33,774 bases of DNA from Luteimonas sp. (GCA_014380115.1 JACMKK010000078.1:1-33774); one strand, 5' to 3'; counted from the first letter of the stretch, positions 1 to 9,692 are shown. The notes: generated by a model from the letters alone, not told the origin. Numbers and translations are program-made.

Positions 1-1
1 C

Positions 2-352
2 CCGAGGCACACGCCCGTTGCCGGCTTGTCTTCCGGTGTGCCGCCGTCGGACGTGTCCGTCGTCGACCTCACCTGCGAGCTGAACAAGGGCGCGAGCTAT
101 GAGGAGATCTGCGCCGAGATGAAGAGGCAGAGCGAAAGTGATGTGACGCAAGGCGGCCTCAAGGGCATCCTCGGCTACACCGAGGACAAGGTCGTCGCCA
201 CCGATTTCCGCGGCGATACCCGCACGTCGATCTTCGATGCCGATGCCGGTATCTCGCTCGACGGTACCTTCGTCAAGCTGGTCAGCTGGTACGACAACGA
301 GTGGGGTTACTCCAACAAGTGCCTGGAAATGGTCAAGGTCGTCGCGAAGTAG
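2..352 (+). CDS. gap: Type I glyceraldehyde-3-phosphate dehydrogenase, C-terminal fragment (5' end outside window)
   Basis: Open frame from base 2 to TAG 350-352; [27 protein letters not shown] and [18 protein letters not shown] are GAPDH C-terminal signatures. Confidence 0.93.
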   Translation, partial: PRHTPVAGLSSGVPPSDVSVVDLTCELNKGASYEEICAEMKRQSESDVTQGGLKGILGYTEDKVVATDFRGDTRTSIFDADAGISLDGTFVKLVSWYDNEWGYSNKCLEMVKVVAK

Positions 353-374
353 CCCGCGCGCCGCGGCAGCATCC

Positions 375-403
375 CGAAAAGCCCCGCACTGCGGGGCTTT
401 TCG
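375..403 (+). terminator. Rho-independent terminator after gap
   Basis: Perfect inverted repeat cgaaaagccccgc-act-gcggggcttttcg with T-run in the 3' arm. Confidence 0.85.
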
Positions 404-457
404 TTGCTGCCGTGCAATGGTGTAACGTGCGGCAGGTCGAGGGGCAGGGGCACGGGG

Positions 458-3127
458 ATGGAAGCATTGGTCGTGCTGCTGGTGCTGGCGCTGCTGGCCG
501 TGCCGGTACTGCTGGTCGTGGCCCTGATGTCGATCGGTGGCTTGAAACAGCGCGTCACCTTACTCGAAGACGAGCTGCTGCGATCGAAGGCGCGCCAAGA
601 GCCGCCGCGCGCTGCGGCGACAGCCGCGTCGGAGGTATCCGCGCCACTCGCACGGCCCGTGCCATTGCGCGATCCGCCGCCGGCAGTCGCCGAGCCGACG
701 CCGTCCGCGCCTGCGATGGCTGCAGCGACGCCAACGGCCTCGCCGCTTGAGGCGCGTGTTTCGCCACCTCCAGCTGCTCCACGCATGCCGCAGCGCCCTG
801 CCAAGCCTGATCCGTTCGCGCTCGCCACGCGCGCGGTCAAACGTTGGTTCACCGTAGGCAACGTGCCGGTCAAGATCGGCATGCTGGTGTTGCTGGCCGG
901 TGTCGCTGCCTTGCTCAAGTACGCCAGCGACCAGGGTTGGTTGCGCATGCCGATCGAGTTCCGCCTGGCGGGCATCGCCGTCGCCGCGTTGGCGGCACTG
1001 GTGTTCGGCTGGCGGCAGCGCGCGGACAAGCGCGCTTTCGCGCTGGCGCTGCAGGGCGGCGCGATCGGCGTGCTGCTGCTGACCGTGTTCGCCGCGTTCA
1101 AGCTGTATGCCTTGCTGCCGGGCGCGGCAGCCTTTGGTTTGAGCGTGGTGCTGATCGCCGGGCTCGGCGTGCTCGCGGTGGCGCAGGATTCGCGCACGCT
1201 CGCGGTGCTCGGCATCCTGGCGGGATTCCTGGCACCGCTGTGGCTGTCGACCGGCAGCGGCAACCATGTCGCGCTGTTCTCGTATTACGCGATCCTCAAC
1301 GCCGCGATCCTGGCGATTGCGTGGTGGCGGCCGTGGCGCGTGCTCAATCTGCTCGGATTCGTGTTCACCTTCGGCATCGGCACGGTCTGGGGCGTGCTGC
1401 AATACCGCGCTGAAAAATTCGCGAGCACCGAACCGTTCCTGCTGCTGTTCTTCGCGTTCTACCTGCTGATTCCGATCCTGTATGCGCGCAAGCGGCCGGC
1501 CAGCCAGGGCGACCGGATCGACGGCAGCCTGGTGTTCGGCACGCCGTTGATCGCGTTCTCGCTGCAGGCGGGATTGCTCGAAGGCGAGCGCATGCCGCTG
1601 GCACTATGCGCCGTCGCCGTCGCTGCCTTGTACGCATTGCTGGCATGGCTGCTGATCCGACGCGAACGCTATGCCGTGCTCGGCCAGTCATACGCGTTGC
1701 TGGCCGTCGGCTTCGCCACGCTGGCGATCCCGCTGGCGTTGTCGGCGCAGGCCACGGCCTGCGCGTTCGCGCTCGAAGGCGCCGCCCTGGTCTGGCTGGG
1801 GTTGCGGCAGCAGCGTCGCCTGCCGCGCTGGACGGGGTTGGGCTTGCAGCTTGCCGCCGCATTCGCGTTCGTGGTCGGCATGCAAAACGGAACGCAAGCG
1901 CTGCAGGCCGTGGCGAACCCGATCTTCATGGGTGCGCTGCTGCTGGCGCTGGCGGGTTTCGCGAGTGCCTGGTGTTACCGGCACGGCGCCGACGAAGGCG
2001 AAGACCGCACGGGCGTGGCCGCCTCGTACTACTTGTGGGGCATCGGCTGGTGGTGCGCGATGGCGCTCATCGAAGTCGATCGCTTCGTCGATCCCGACAG
2101 CCGCGCCGATGTCCTGCTGGCGTTCGTCGCGCTGACCGGCTGGCTGGCTGCCGAAGTGCATCGCCGCCGCCCCGCGAAGGCCTTGGTGCTGACCACGCTG
2201 GCGGCGTTCGTCGCGGCCGCACCGCTGGCGCTTGCGCAGGCCGGGGCGCACGGACAACCGTTTGCGGGCCATGGCTTGTGGGCCTGGGGGGTGTTCGCAT
2301 TGCTCGGCGCACGCAGCCTGTGGTGTCTGCGCGCCGGCGACGATCGTTTCGCGGGCTGGGCGCAATTCGCCTGGTGGTTGCTGTGGCCATTGGTCGTCGC
2401 CCTGCTGTTTTCGCATCTGGCCGAACGCTTCGCGCTCGCGCAAGGCTGGCAGCTGGCGCTGGTGGCATTGCCATGGCTTGCGGCCGTGACCCTATCGATC
2501 TACCGATGGCCGCTGTTGTCGGTGCCGCTCGGCGCGCGCTTCGACGGATTCCGTCCCGTATTGCAGACGACGTATTTCGCCGTGCTGGCTTTGTGGTGGC
2601 TGTTCGCGCTCTCCAGCGCGGGGAATAGTGCGCCGCTGCCATGGGTGGCGCTGCTCAATCCGCTGGATCTGGCACAACTGGCGCTGCTGGCGCTGGCCGC
2701 GCGCTGGTTCTGGTCGCCGCAGGCGCCGGAAGGATTGCGCGCGCTGCGGATCTTCAAGATGGCCGCCGCCGGTTTTCTGCTGGTCACCATCATCACGCTG
2801 CGCGGCGTGCACCATTGGGGCGGCGCGGCGTGGCAGGTGGACATGCTGTCGACCAGCCTCGCGCAGACCAGCCTGACCGTGGTCTGGAGCGTGCTCGGCG
2901 TGCTCGGCTGGGTGCTCGGTTCGCGCCGCGGTCAGCGCGGGCTGTGGCTGGCGGGTGCCGTGCTGATGGGAATCGTATTGGCCAAGCTCGTGCTGGTCGA
3001 TCGCCAACACCTCGGCAACCTGCTCGGCATCGCTTCGTTCATCGCGTACGGATTGCTGTGCACCGCGGTCGGCTATTTCGCGCCGGCACCGCCGCGGACC
3101 GATGCCCTCGACGAGGTCCCCGCATGA
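458..3127 (+). CDS. DUF2339 family polytopic membrane protein
   Basis: Long ORF; start assigned to ATG 458 (MEALVVLLVLALL). N-terminal TM, short coiled-coil, Pro/Ala-rich linker, then FTVGNVPVKIGMLVLLAGVAALLKYASDQGWL (DUF2339-like motif) and many TM segments. Confidence 0.85.
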   Translation: MEALVVLLVLALLAVPVLLVVALMSIGGLKQRVTLLEDELLRSKARQEPPRAAATAASEVSAPLARPVPLRDPPPAVAEPTPSAPAMAAATPTASPLEARVSPPPAAPRMPQRPAKPDPFALATRAVKRWFTVGNVPVKIGMLVLLAGVAALLKYASDQGWLRMPIEFRLAGIAVAALAALVFGWRQRADKRAFALALQGGAIGVLLLTVFAAFKLYALLPGAAAFGLSVVLIAGLGVLAVAQDSRTLAVLGILAGFLAPLWLSTGSGNHVALFSYYAILNAAILAIAWWRPWRVLNLLGFVFTFGIGTVWGVLQYRAEKFASTEPFLLLFFAFYLLIPILYARKRPASQGDRIDGSLVFGTPLIAFSLQAGLLEGERMPLALCAVAVAALYALLAWLLIRRERYAVLGQSYALLAVGFATLAIPLALSAQATACAFALEGAALVWLGLRQQRRLPRWTGLGLQLAAAFAFVVGMQNGTQALQAVANPIFMGALLLALAGFASAWCYRHGADEGEDRTGVAASYYLWGIGWWCAMALIEVDRFVDPDSRADVLLAFVALTGWLAAEVHRRRPAKALVLTTLAAFVAAAPLALAQAGAHGQPFAGHGLWAWGVFALLGARSLWCLRAGDDRFAGWAQFAWWLLWPLVVALLFSHLAERFALAQGWQLALVALPWLAAVTLSIYRWPLLSVPLGARFDGFRPVLQTTYFAVLALWWLFALSSAGNSAPLPWVALLNPLDLAQLALLALAARWFWSPQAPEGLRALRIFKMAAAGFLLVTIITLRGVHHWGGAAWQVDMLSTSLAQTSLTVVWSVLGVLGWVLGSRRGQRGLWLAGAVLMGIVLAKLVLVDRQHLGNLLGIASFIAYGLLCTAVGYFAPAPPRTDALDEVPA

Positions 3128-4482
3128 AGCGCATCGCCTGGCTCTCGCTGTTGCCGTTGATCGCCTTCGCCGGCGTCGGCGACGACTACGTGCGGCAATG
3201 GCCACTGAGCCTGGAGCGCGCCGGCGAAGGCGCGTATCGCGTCGTGCTAAACCGCGACGTGTATCGCACCGTGCACCTGCCGACGCTGGCCGATGTCGAT
3301 GTGTATAACGCCGACGGCATCGCCGTGCCCGCAGCGCTGTTCGCGGCGGAACAACCCCTGGCGCGGGCACCGGACAGCGTCGATCTGCCGTGGTTCGCGC
3401 TGCCGGCCGGCAAGGCCGGGCGGGCGCAGGACATCGCGGTGATCAGCGAACGCGCTGCCGATGGCAGCGTGCAGCGCGTCGAGACACGCCTGACCACGGA
3501 CGTCGCCGCGCCCGCGGCCCCCAGCCATGCCTGGTTGATCGACGCCAGCCGCCTGCGCGGACCGATCGCCGCGCTCGTGCTGGATTGGCCGACAAGCGAT
3601 ACCGCAATCGATATCGCCTACCGCGTCGAAGGCAGCGACGACCTGCGCGACTGGCGCGAACTGCAATCCCGCGCGCAATTGCTCGACCTGATGCGCGACG
3701 GCCGGCGCCTGCGGCAAAACCGCATCGCGCTCGAAGGCAGCGCGCGCTATCTGCGATTGCTGCCGTTGCAGCAGGCAGCAGCGCCGGCGCTATCGAGTGT
3801 GCGCGCGGAAATGCCCGTGGCTGCCCAGGCACAGGATTGGCGATGGGAAGATTTGCTCGGACGCAGCGTTGTCGAGAACGATGTGACGCACTTCGACTTC
3901 GATCTCGGCGGACGCTTCCCGGTGGAGCGCGCCGACATCGCCCTACCAGGCAACAACGCCAGCGAGTGGACGCTGCAGAGCCGCGATGCCGCCGACGCGC
4001 CGTGGCGGGCGCAGGCCGGACCTTGGGTGGCGTTTCGCGTGGATGCCGCGAATGGTGCTGATCGTTCCGCTCCGCAAACTCTGGATGCGGTGGTGCGCGA
4101 TCGCTACTGGCGATTGTCGGCACGCGCACCGACGGCGGGGATACCTCGTTTGCGACTTGGATATCGTCCTGAAGTCGTCGTCTTCCTCGCGCAAGGCTCA
4201 CCGCCCTACGCGCTGGTCGCAGGCAGCGCACGCGCCACCCGCGCCGCTGCGCCGCTGGCGCAACTGCTCGATGCGATGCGTCGACAGCGCGACGAAGATT
4301 GGCGACCCGGCCGCGCTGTTGTCGGAAAACCACAGGTCCTGGGCGGAGCACTGGCGCTCGAGCCCGCGCCTGCGCGGCGCGATTGGAAAGCCTGGTTGCT
4401 GTGGACCGTACTGATCGCAGGCGCTTTGATCGTCGCGGGCTTCGCTTTCAGCCTGCTGCGCAAGCCGAACACCACTTCCTAG
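3124..4482 (+). CDS. DUF3999 family protein (signal peptide, periplasmic beta-rich region, C-terminal TM)
   Basis: ATG 3124 overlaps the DUF2339 stop (ATGA). MKRIAWLSLLPLIAFAGVGDDYVRQWPL... ; C-terminal TM WLLWTVLIAGALIVAGFAFSLL. Confidence 0.82.
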   Translation: MKRIAWLSLLPLIAFAGVGDDYVRQWPLSLERAGEGAYRVVLNRDVYRTVHLPTLADVDVYNADGIAVPAALFAAEQPLARAPDSVDLPWFALPAGKAGRAQDIAVISERAADGSVQRVETRLTTDVAAPAAPSHAWLIDASRLRGPIAALVLDWPTSDTAIDIAYRVEGSDDLRDWRELQSRAQLLDLMRDGRRLRQNRIALEGSARYLRLLPLQQAAAPALSSVRAEMPVAAQAQDWRWEDLLGRSVVENDVTHFDFDLGGRFPVERADIALPGNNASEWTLQSRDAADAPWRAQAGPWVAFRVDAANGADRSAPQTLDAVVRDRYWRLSARAPTAGIPRLRLGYRPEVVVFLAQGSPPYALVAGSARATRAAAPLAQLLDAMRRQRDEDWRPGRAVVGKPQVLGGALALEPAPARRDWKAWLLWTVLIAGALIVAGFAFSLLRKPNTTS

Positions 4483-4525
4483 ATCGCATCGCGAACGCAT
4501 CTATCGCGCAGGAAATTCCTGTTGC

Positions 4526-5152
4526 TTACGGCTTGCCGCCGCGCCAGATCTTGAATGCGGCGATCGCGAAATAGTAGAACGCCATGCCCGCCACGGCAGT
4601 ATGCGGCCGCTCCACCCATTCGCCGCCGACGGGCAACCCCAGCGTCGGCACGATATCGGCAGTGATGCCGAACTCCGGCACGGGCAGGAACACGCCGCCG
4701 AACACCGCCGCGAGATAAGCGACCACTGAAAACGCCCAGGTGACCATCTGTCGACTCATCTCCTGCTCGCGCCCGACCGGCGTGCTGAAGACCCAGGTCG
4801 CCTTGGCGACCACCAGCCAGGCGAACACCCACACCGGCCACCACGCGCGGAACATCCAGGCGAAAGCGGCGATGAACGTCGCGTAGAACGCCAGCAGTCC
4901 GAGCATCATCAGCAGGCGTTTGCCGCGCGACATGTCGTCCATGAAGGCGATGGCCGTGAAGAAGCCCGTTCCGTGCACGAGCAGGAATTCCATCAGCATC
5001 ATCAGCACGACCGTCTTGACCGCGCCCTGGCCGAACGCGAACGGTGCGATCCAGACGACCACGCAGGCGATGCCCGTGAGCGCATCGGGCAGGGCGCCGA
5101 GCAGGCGGCCGGCTCGACGGCCCGGCATGGCGATGACGGCGTGCGATTTCAT
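4526..5152 (-). CDS. Uncharacterised multi-pass membrane protein
   Basis: ORF with start chosen at MKSHAVIAM; several hydrophobic segments ([38 protein letters not shown], etc.). Confidence 0.7.
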   Translation of the reverse strand: MKSHAVIAMPGRRAGRLLGALPDALTGIACVVVWIAPFAFGQGAVKTVVLMMLMEFLLVHGTGFFTAIAFMDDMSRGKRLLMMLGLLAFYATFIAAFAWMFRAWWPVWVFAWLVVAKATWVFSTPVGREQEMSRQMVTWAFSVVAYLAAVFGGVFLPVPEFGITADIVPTLGLPVGGEWVERPHTAVAGMAFYYFAIAAFKIWRGGKP

Positions 5153-5270
5153 CGAGATCCCCTGCAGGCGCTTCGTCGGATGTCGCGCAGCCGATCCTGC
5201 GTGCCAGGACAGGTTTGCCTGCGCCGTCGACGACAACGACAATACGCCTGTACTTCATCCGGAAACCAGC

Positions 5271-6446
5271 ATGTCCATCCTCCGCATGACCGACCTCGAC
5301 TTGCGCGGCAAGCGCGTGCTGATCCGGCAGGACCTCAACGTGCCGGTGGCCGATGGCAAGGTCACTTCCGACCAGCGCATCGTCGCCTCCCTGCCGACGC
5401 TGCGGCATGCGCTCGAAGCGGGCGCGGCGGGGATGGTGATGTCGCATCTCGGCCGCCCCAAGGAAGGTGTGTGGAGCGAGGCCGATTCGCTGGCACCAGT
5501 CGCCGCGCGCCTGTCGGAAATGCTCGGGCGCGACGTGCCGCTGGTGAAGGACTGGGTCGATGGCGTCGAGGTGGCACCGGGCCAGCTGGTGCTGCTGGAG
5601 AATTGCCGCATGAACGTCGGCGAGGCCAAGGACGACGAGGCGCTGTCGAAGCGTTATGCCGCGTTGTGCGACGTGTTCGTGATGGATGCGTTCGGTACGG
5701 CGCATCGCGCGCAGGCTTCCACGCACGGCGTCATCAAGTTCGCCAGGCAGGCTGCGGGTGGACCGCTGCTGATGGCCGAACTCGATGCGCTCGCCAAGGC
5801 GCTCGACAACCCGGCGCGGCCGTTGCTCGCGATCGTCGCCGGCTCCAAGGTCTCGACCAAGCTCGAACTGCTGTCGTCGCTGGTCGGCAAGGTCGACCAG
5901 TTGATCGTCGGCGGCGGCATCGCCAACACCTTCATTGCCGCGTTGGGGCACGACGTCGGCAAGTCGCTGTACGAAGCCGACCTGCTCGATACCGCCAGGC
6001 AGATCATGGCCGATGCCAAGGCGCGCGGTGCCGAGATTCCGGTCCCGAGCGACGTCGTGGTCGCGCCGGAGTTCAAGGCCTCCGCGCCCGCCACCATCAA
6101 GACGCTCGATGCGGTGGATGCCGACGACATGATCCTCGATATCGGACCGGAGACCGCGCGTCGTTACGCCGAACTGATCGCCAAGGCGGGGACCGTGGTG
6201 TGGAACGGCCCAGTCGGCGTGTTCGAGTTCGACGCGTTCGGCAAGGGCACCGAAACGCTGGCGCGCGCGGTCGCCGCATCGCCGGCGTTCTCGATCGCCG
6301 GTGGCGGCGACACGCTGGCCGCGGTCGACAAGTACGGCATCGCCGATGACATGTCCTATATCTCCACCGGTGGCGGCGCGTTCCTGGAGTTCCTCGAAGG
6401 CAAGACATTGCCGGCGGTTGCGGCGCTCGAATTGCGCGGCCGCTGA
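5271..6446 (+). CDS. pgk: Phosphoglycerate kinase
   Basis: 391 aa; [50 protein letters not shown] motifs. Confidence 0.97.
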   Translation: MSILRMTDLDLRGKRVLIRQDLNVPVADGKVTSDQRIVASLPTLRHALEAGAAGMVMSHLGRPKEGVWSEADSLAPVAARLSEMLGRDVPLVKDWVDGVEVAPGQLVLLENCRMNVGEAKDDEALSKRYAALCDVFVMDAFGTAHRAQASTHGVIKFARQAAGGPLLMAELDALAKALDNPARPLLAIVAGSKVSTKLELLSSLVGKVDQLIVGGGIANTFIAALGHDVGKSLYEADLLDTARQIMADAKARGAEIPVPSDVVVAPEFKASAPATIKTLDAVDADDMILDIGPETARRYAELIAKAGTVVWNGPVGVFEFDAFGKGTETLARAVAASPAFSIAGGGDTLAAVDKYGIADDMSYISTGGGAFLEFLEGKTLPAVAALELRGR

Positions 6447-6613
6447 TGCCGCTACGTTGCGATACCGCGATGCATCGCTGAATACGCCAGACGATGCAAT
6501 CGAGTACGGGTGCCGCTGCGATGCGGAACACGGTCACGTTTGACGCGCGAGTGCGGCGCTAACCTCCCGACGCGGCCATGAGGGCCGCGCAACCGGAACC
6601 GGGAGGAGACACC

Positions 6614-6829
6614 ATGCGTCGTGCAAGGATTTTGCTCATCGCCATCGTGCTGCTCGGAATGCTCGCAGCGGGCACGGCACTGGCGGGAAGATGGCCCTAC
6701 ATCATGACGTTCTACGACGAGGCAGGCACCGCAGTGGGCTGGCAGATCGGCGCTTGCGACGGCACCGTGCACTACAGCGGAGAACGCACCGACGATTACA
6801 CGATCGAACGACTGCAGTGCCCGGATTGA
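6614..6829 (+). CDS. Small secreted protein, DUF6289-like
   Basis: SD gggaggag at 6601-6608; signal peptide MRRARILLIAIVLLGMLAAGTALA; short mature part with 2 Cys and FYDEAG..VGWQ.GAC pattern. Confidence 0.7.
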   Translation: MRRARILLIAIVLLGMLAAGTALAGRWPYIMTFYDEAGTAVGWQIGACDGTVHYSGERTDDYTIERLQCPD

Positions 6830-7028
6830 CCGGGGATGTTCGGCGTTGTGGATGAAACGTCGTTCGCCGGTAACGCGTCCTGCGGATGTCGCGGCGCGTT
6901 GCCGGCGACGTTTGATGCATCGGAATGCGACGCACGACATTCGCCTTAACGAATACTTGATCCCGCGACCAAGCCCGGCGGCCTATCTTGAGCATGCGGA
7001 ATGACCCGCGAATCAAGGAAGGAAACTC

Positions 7029-7247
7029 ATGACTCGTACGAAACTCTGCGCCGCCGCAATGGCGGTCGCCCTGCTGGCCGGTTCGTCGTTCAGCGCGGGC
7101 GCAAGCTGGCAAGGCACGTTCTATTACTACAGCGATGAAGGCGTGCTTGTGGGCGGATGGACCGCCGGTTGCGGCGAAGCCGACGGACGCTGGGGCGTCG
7201 AGACCGACAACAAACAGTTCGTCCAAGGCTGCCGGCCGGCGAGCTGA
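7029..7247 (+). CDS. Small secreted protein, DUF6289-like (second copy)
   Basis: SD aaggaaggaa upstream; signal peptide MTRTKLCAAAMAVALLAGSSFSAGA; mature WQGTFYYYSDEGVLVGGWTAGCGE...QGC. Confidence 0.72.
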   Translation: MTRTKLCAAAMAVALLAGSSFSAGASWQGTFYYYSDEGVLVGGWTAGCGEADGRWGVETDNKQFVQGCRPAS

Positions 7248-7270
7248 GTGCATCGTTGCGCTGGTAATCC

Positions 7271-7299
7271 AAGCCCCGATTCCCATCGGGGCTTTTTCC
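7271..7299 (+). terminator. Rho-independent terminator after second DUF6289-like gene
   Basis: aagccccgat-tccc-atcggggctt followed by tttcc. Confidence 0.85.
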
Positions 7300-7333
7300 T
7301 CCTCGTCGCCGACGCAGCGGTCGGTCGGCGCTG

Positions 7334-7915
7334 CTAGCCATGCTGCGCAGCCCAATCTCCGGCCAGCAATCCGAATATCTCGGAATCCGTCGCGTCATCG
7401 CCGATGAAGAACCGTTGCCGCATCACGCCCTCGCTGGCGAAGCCGAGACGCTCGAGGACCTTCCTGGAGGCCTCGTTGCGCGGGTCGATGTCCGCCTCGA
7501 TGCGGTGCAGCTCGAGCGCGCGGAACGCCCAGTCGATGGCGAGCGTCGTCGCCTCGCGTGCCAGACCCTTGCCCCAGCAATCCGAACGCAGCGCGTAACC
7601 GAGCTCGGCGCGCCGGTGCCTGGCGACGAAGTTGTACAGCGTGCAGGTACCGATCACCGCGTCGCCCCTGTCGACGACCACCCAGTTGATCAGCCGGCGT
7701 TGCGTGAAACCTTCGAGGATCTCCGCGATCCGGCCCTCGGCCTGCGCCAGCTCGCGCATCGGCGTGCTGCTCCAGTAGCGCATGACGGCCGGATCGGAGA
7801 ACACCTCGAAGACCGCTGCTGCGTCTTCTGCGCGCGGCCCGCGCAGGCGGATGCGCGGCCCCTGCAGTTGTGGAAACCCGGGCAGGTCGTTGAGGACGGA
7901 GTTGGGGTCGGCCAT
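7334..7915 (-). CDS. GNAT family N-acetyltransferase (RimJ/RimL-like)
   Basis: MADPNSVLNDLPGFPQLQGPRIRLRGPRAEDA...ELGYALRSDCWGKGLAREATTLAIDWAF...NEASRKVLERLGF; ORF extends upstream to 7933. Confidence 0.88.
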   Translation of the reverse strand: MADPNSVLNDLPGFPQLQGPRIRLRGPRAEDAAAVFEVFSDPAVMRYWSSTPMRELAQAEGRIAEILEGFTQRRLINWVVVDRGDAVIGTCTLYNFVARHRRAELGYALRSDCWGKGLAREATTLAIDWAFRALELHRIEADIDPRNEASRKVLERLGFASEGVMRQRFFIGDDATDSEIFGLLAGDWAAQHG

Positions 7916-7993
7916 GCCGGATTGCCATGTCATGCGTGTGGGCTAGGATAGCCCGGCATCCCTCGTCGTCATCCAAACCAGGCCACCAACCTC

Positions 7994-9460
7994 ATGTCGG
8001 AACATCGTCGCCGCACACGCATCCTCGCCACGCTCGGCCCCGCCACCGATCCACCGGGCGTTCTCGATGCCTTGCTGCGTGCCGGCGTCGACGTGGTGCG
8101 CCTGAATTTCTCGCACGGCGATCCGTCGGCACAGGCTTTGCGCGCGCAAGCCGTGCGCGAGGCGGCGGAGCGCGTCGGCACCGAGGTCGGCATCCTCGCC
8201 GATCTGCCCGGGCCGAAGATCCGCATCGAGAAATTCGTCAACGACCGCGTGCAGCTGCGCGCCGGCAATCGCTTCGACCTGCTGGCGCGCGAGGATGCGC
8301 CGCTCGGCGACGAGACGCAGGTCGGCGTGAGCTATCTGGGCCTGCCCGACGACGTGCGCGCGGGCGACACCCTGTTGCTCGACGACGGCGTCGTGCAGCT
8401 GCAGGTGACGGCGGTCGAAGGCGAGCGCATCGTCACCACCGTGCTAAACGACTGCGTGCTGTCCAATCGCAAGGGCTTGAACAAGCAGGGCGGCGGACTC
8501 TCGCTGGGTGCGCTGACCGAGCGCGACAAGGAACTCATCGGCATCGCCGCGCAGATCGGCGTCGACTTCATCGCCGTGAGTTTTTGCCGCAATGCCGAGG
8601 ACATGAACGAAGCACGGCGGATCGCACGCAGCCATGGCAGCGATGCGGCCATGGTCTCGAAGATCGAGCGCGCGGAAGCGATCGAGAACCTGACCGAGAT
8701 AGTAGAGGCCAGCGACGTGGTGATGGTCGCGCGCGGCGACCTCGGCGTGGAGATCGGCGACGCCGAACTGCCCGGCCTGCAGAAGAAGATCATCCGCGAA
8801 TCGCTGCTGCGCAACCGCGTCGTCATCACCGCCACGCAGATGCTGCAGTCGATGGTCGACAGCCCGATCCCGACACGCGCCGAGGTGCTGGACGTAGCCA
8901 ATGCCGTGATCGACGGCACGGACGCAGTGATGCTGTCGCAGGAATCGGCGGCGGGCAATTATCCGGTACGCGCGGTCGAGGCGATGGCGCGCATCTGCAT
9001 CGGCGCTGAGAAGCAGTTCGAGGCGAACACCGATTTCGAGAAGGCGCCGCGCGACATCGACCGTGCCGACCAGGCGATCGCGATGGCGACCATGTTCCTG
9101 TCCGAACATGTCGGCGTGCGTGCGATCGTCGCCATGACCGAGTCCGGCGGCACCGCGCGCTTTCTGTCGCGGTTCCGTTCGAGCGTGCCGATCTACGGCC
9201 TGTCGCGGCACGACCGCGCGCGCCGCAAGATGGCGATGATGCGCGACGTGTTCCCGATCGATTTCGACAGCCGCGGCATGGCCACTCGCGAGGCGGCGCG
9301 CGCGGCGCTCGAGGCGATGTTCAAGGCCGGCCTGCTGGCCGAAGGCGACCGCGTGATCTTCACCAGCGGCGACCACATGGAAAACCAGGGCGCGACGAAT
9401 ACGTTGCGGCTGTTGCAGGTGGGCGGGGGTGGAAAAGCCGAAGGATTGGGGGAGTTGTAA
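7994..9460 (+). CDS. pyk: Pyruvate kinase
   Basis: RTRILATLGPATD, DVVRLNFSHGD, VVMVARGDLGVEI, ITATQMLQSMVDSPIPTRAEV, DAVMLSQESAAGNYPV. Confidence 0.97.
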   Translation: MSEHRRRTRILATLGPATDPPGVLDALLRAGVDVVRLNFSHGDPSAQALRAQAVREAAERVGTEVGILADLPGPKIRIEKFVNDRVQLRAGNRFDLLAREDAPLGDETQVGVSYLGLPDDVRAGDTLLLDDGVVQLQVTAVEGERIVTTVLNDCVLSNRKGLNKQGGGLSLGALTERDKELIGIAAQIGVDFIAVSFCRNAEDMNEARRIARSHGSDAAMVSKIERAEAIENLTEIVEASDVVMVARGDLGVEIGDAELPGLQKKIIRESLLRNRVVITATQMLQSMVDSPIPTRAEVLDVANAVIDGTDAVMLSQESAAGNYPVRAVEAMARICIGAEKQFEANTDFEKAPRDIDRADQAIAMATMFLSEHVGVRAIVAMTESGGTARFLSRFRSSVPIYGLSRHDRARRKMAMMRDVFPIDFDSRGMATREAARAALEAMFKAGLLAEGDRVIFTSGDHMENQGATNTLRLLQVGGGGKAEGLGEL

Positions 9461-9510
9461 ACGACAGCGGCGTACCTTTGGGCGGGGCAGAGTTCGGAGC
9501 CTTTTTTGCT

Positions 9511-9654
9511 CCCTCTCCCGCTTGCGGGAGAGGGCTGGGGTGAGGGTGCTCTTGATCCTGATCTTGATTCCAATGTGGCCTGGCAGCAGTAAAAGCTGAG
9601 GTCAAGAGCGCCCTCATCCGGCCTTCGGCCACCTTCTCCCGCAGGCGGGAGAAG
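9511..9654. repeat. Composite REP/BIME-like inverted-repeat element
   Basis: Two hairpins: ccctctcccg-cttg-cgggagaggg (9511-9534) and cttctcccgc-ag-gcgggagaag (9633-9654), plus long-range arms ggtgagggtgctcttga (9539-9555) and tcaagagcgccctcatcc (9602-9619), plus ggcc-ttc-ggcc (9620-9630). Confidence 0.8.
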
Positions 9655-9686
9655 ACAAGGCCCGAGGACCGGTGTGGGCGCCGGGC

Positions 9687-9692
9687 TATAAT
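9687..9692 (+). promoter_or_regulatory. Putative -10 box (TATAAT) of fba promoter
   Basis: Exact TATAAT 35 bp before the fba ATG; -35 not obvious. Confidence 0.5.

Noticed and set aside
404-457. Upstream start for the DUF2339 gene (ORF call at 404)
   Set aside because: The stretch overlaps the gap terminator tail and encodes an atypical CGRSRGRGTG leader; ATG 458 starts directly with the hydrophobic N-terminus.
4479-5951. 490-aa minus-strand ORF overlapping pgk and the small membrane gene
   Set aside because: Contradicted by pgk on the plus strand and by the better-supported membrane ORF 4526-5152; composition looks spurious.
9496-9515. ggagc-ctttttt-gctcc as pyk terminator
   Set aside because: The T-run is in the loop rather than after the stem, so it is not a standard terminator.
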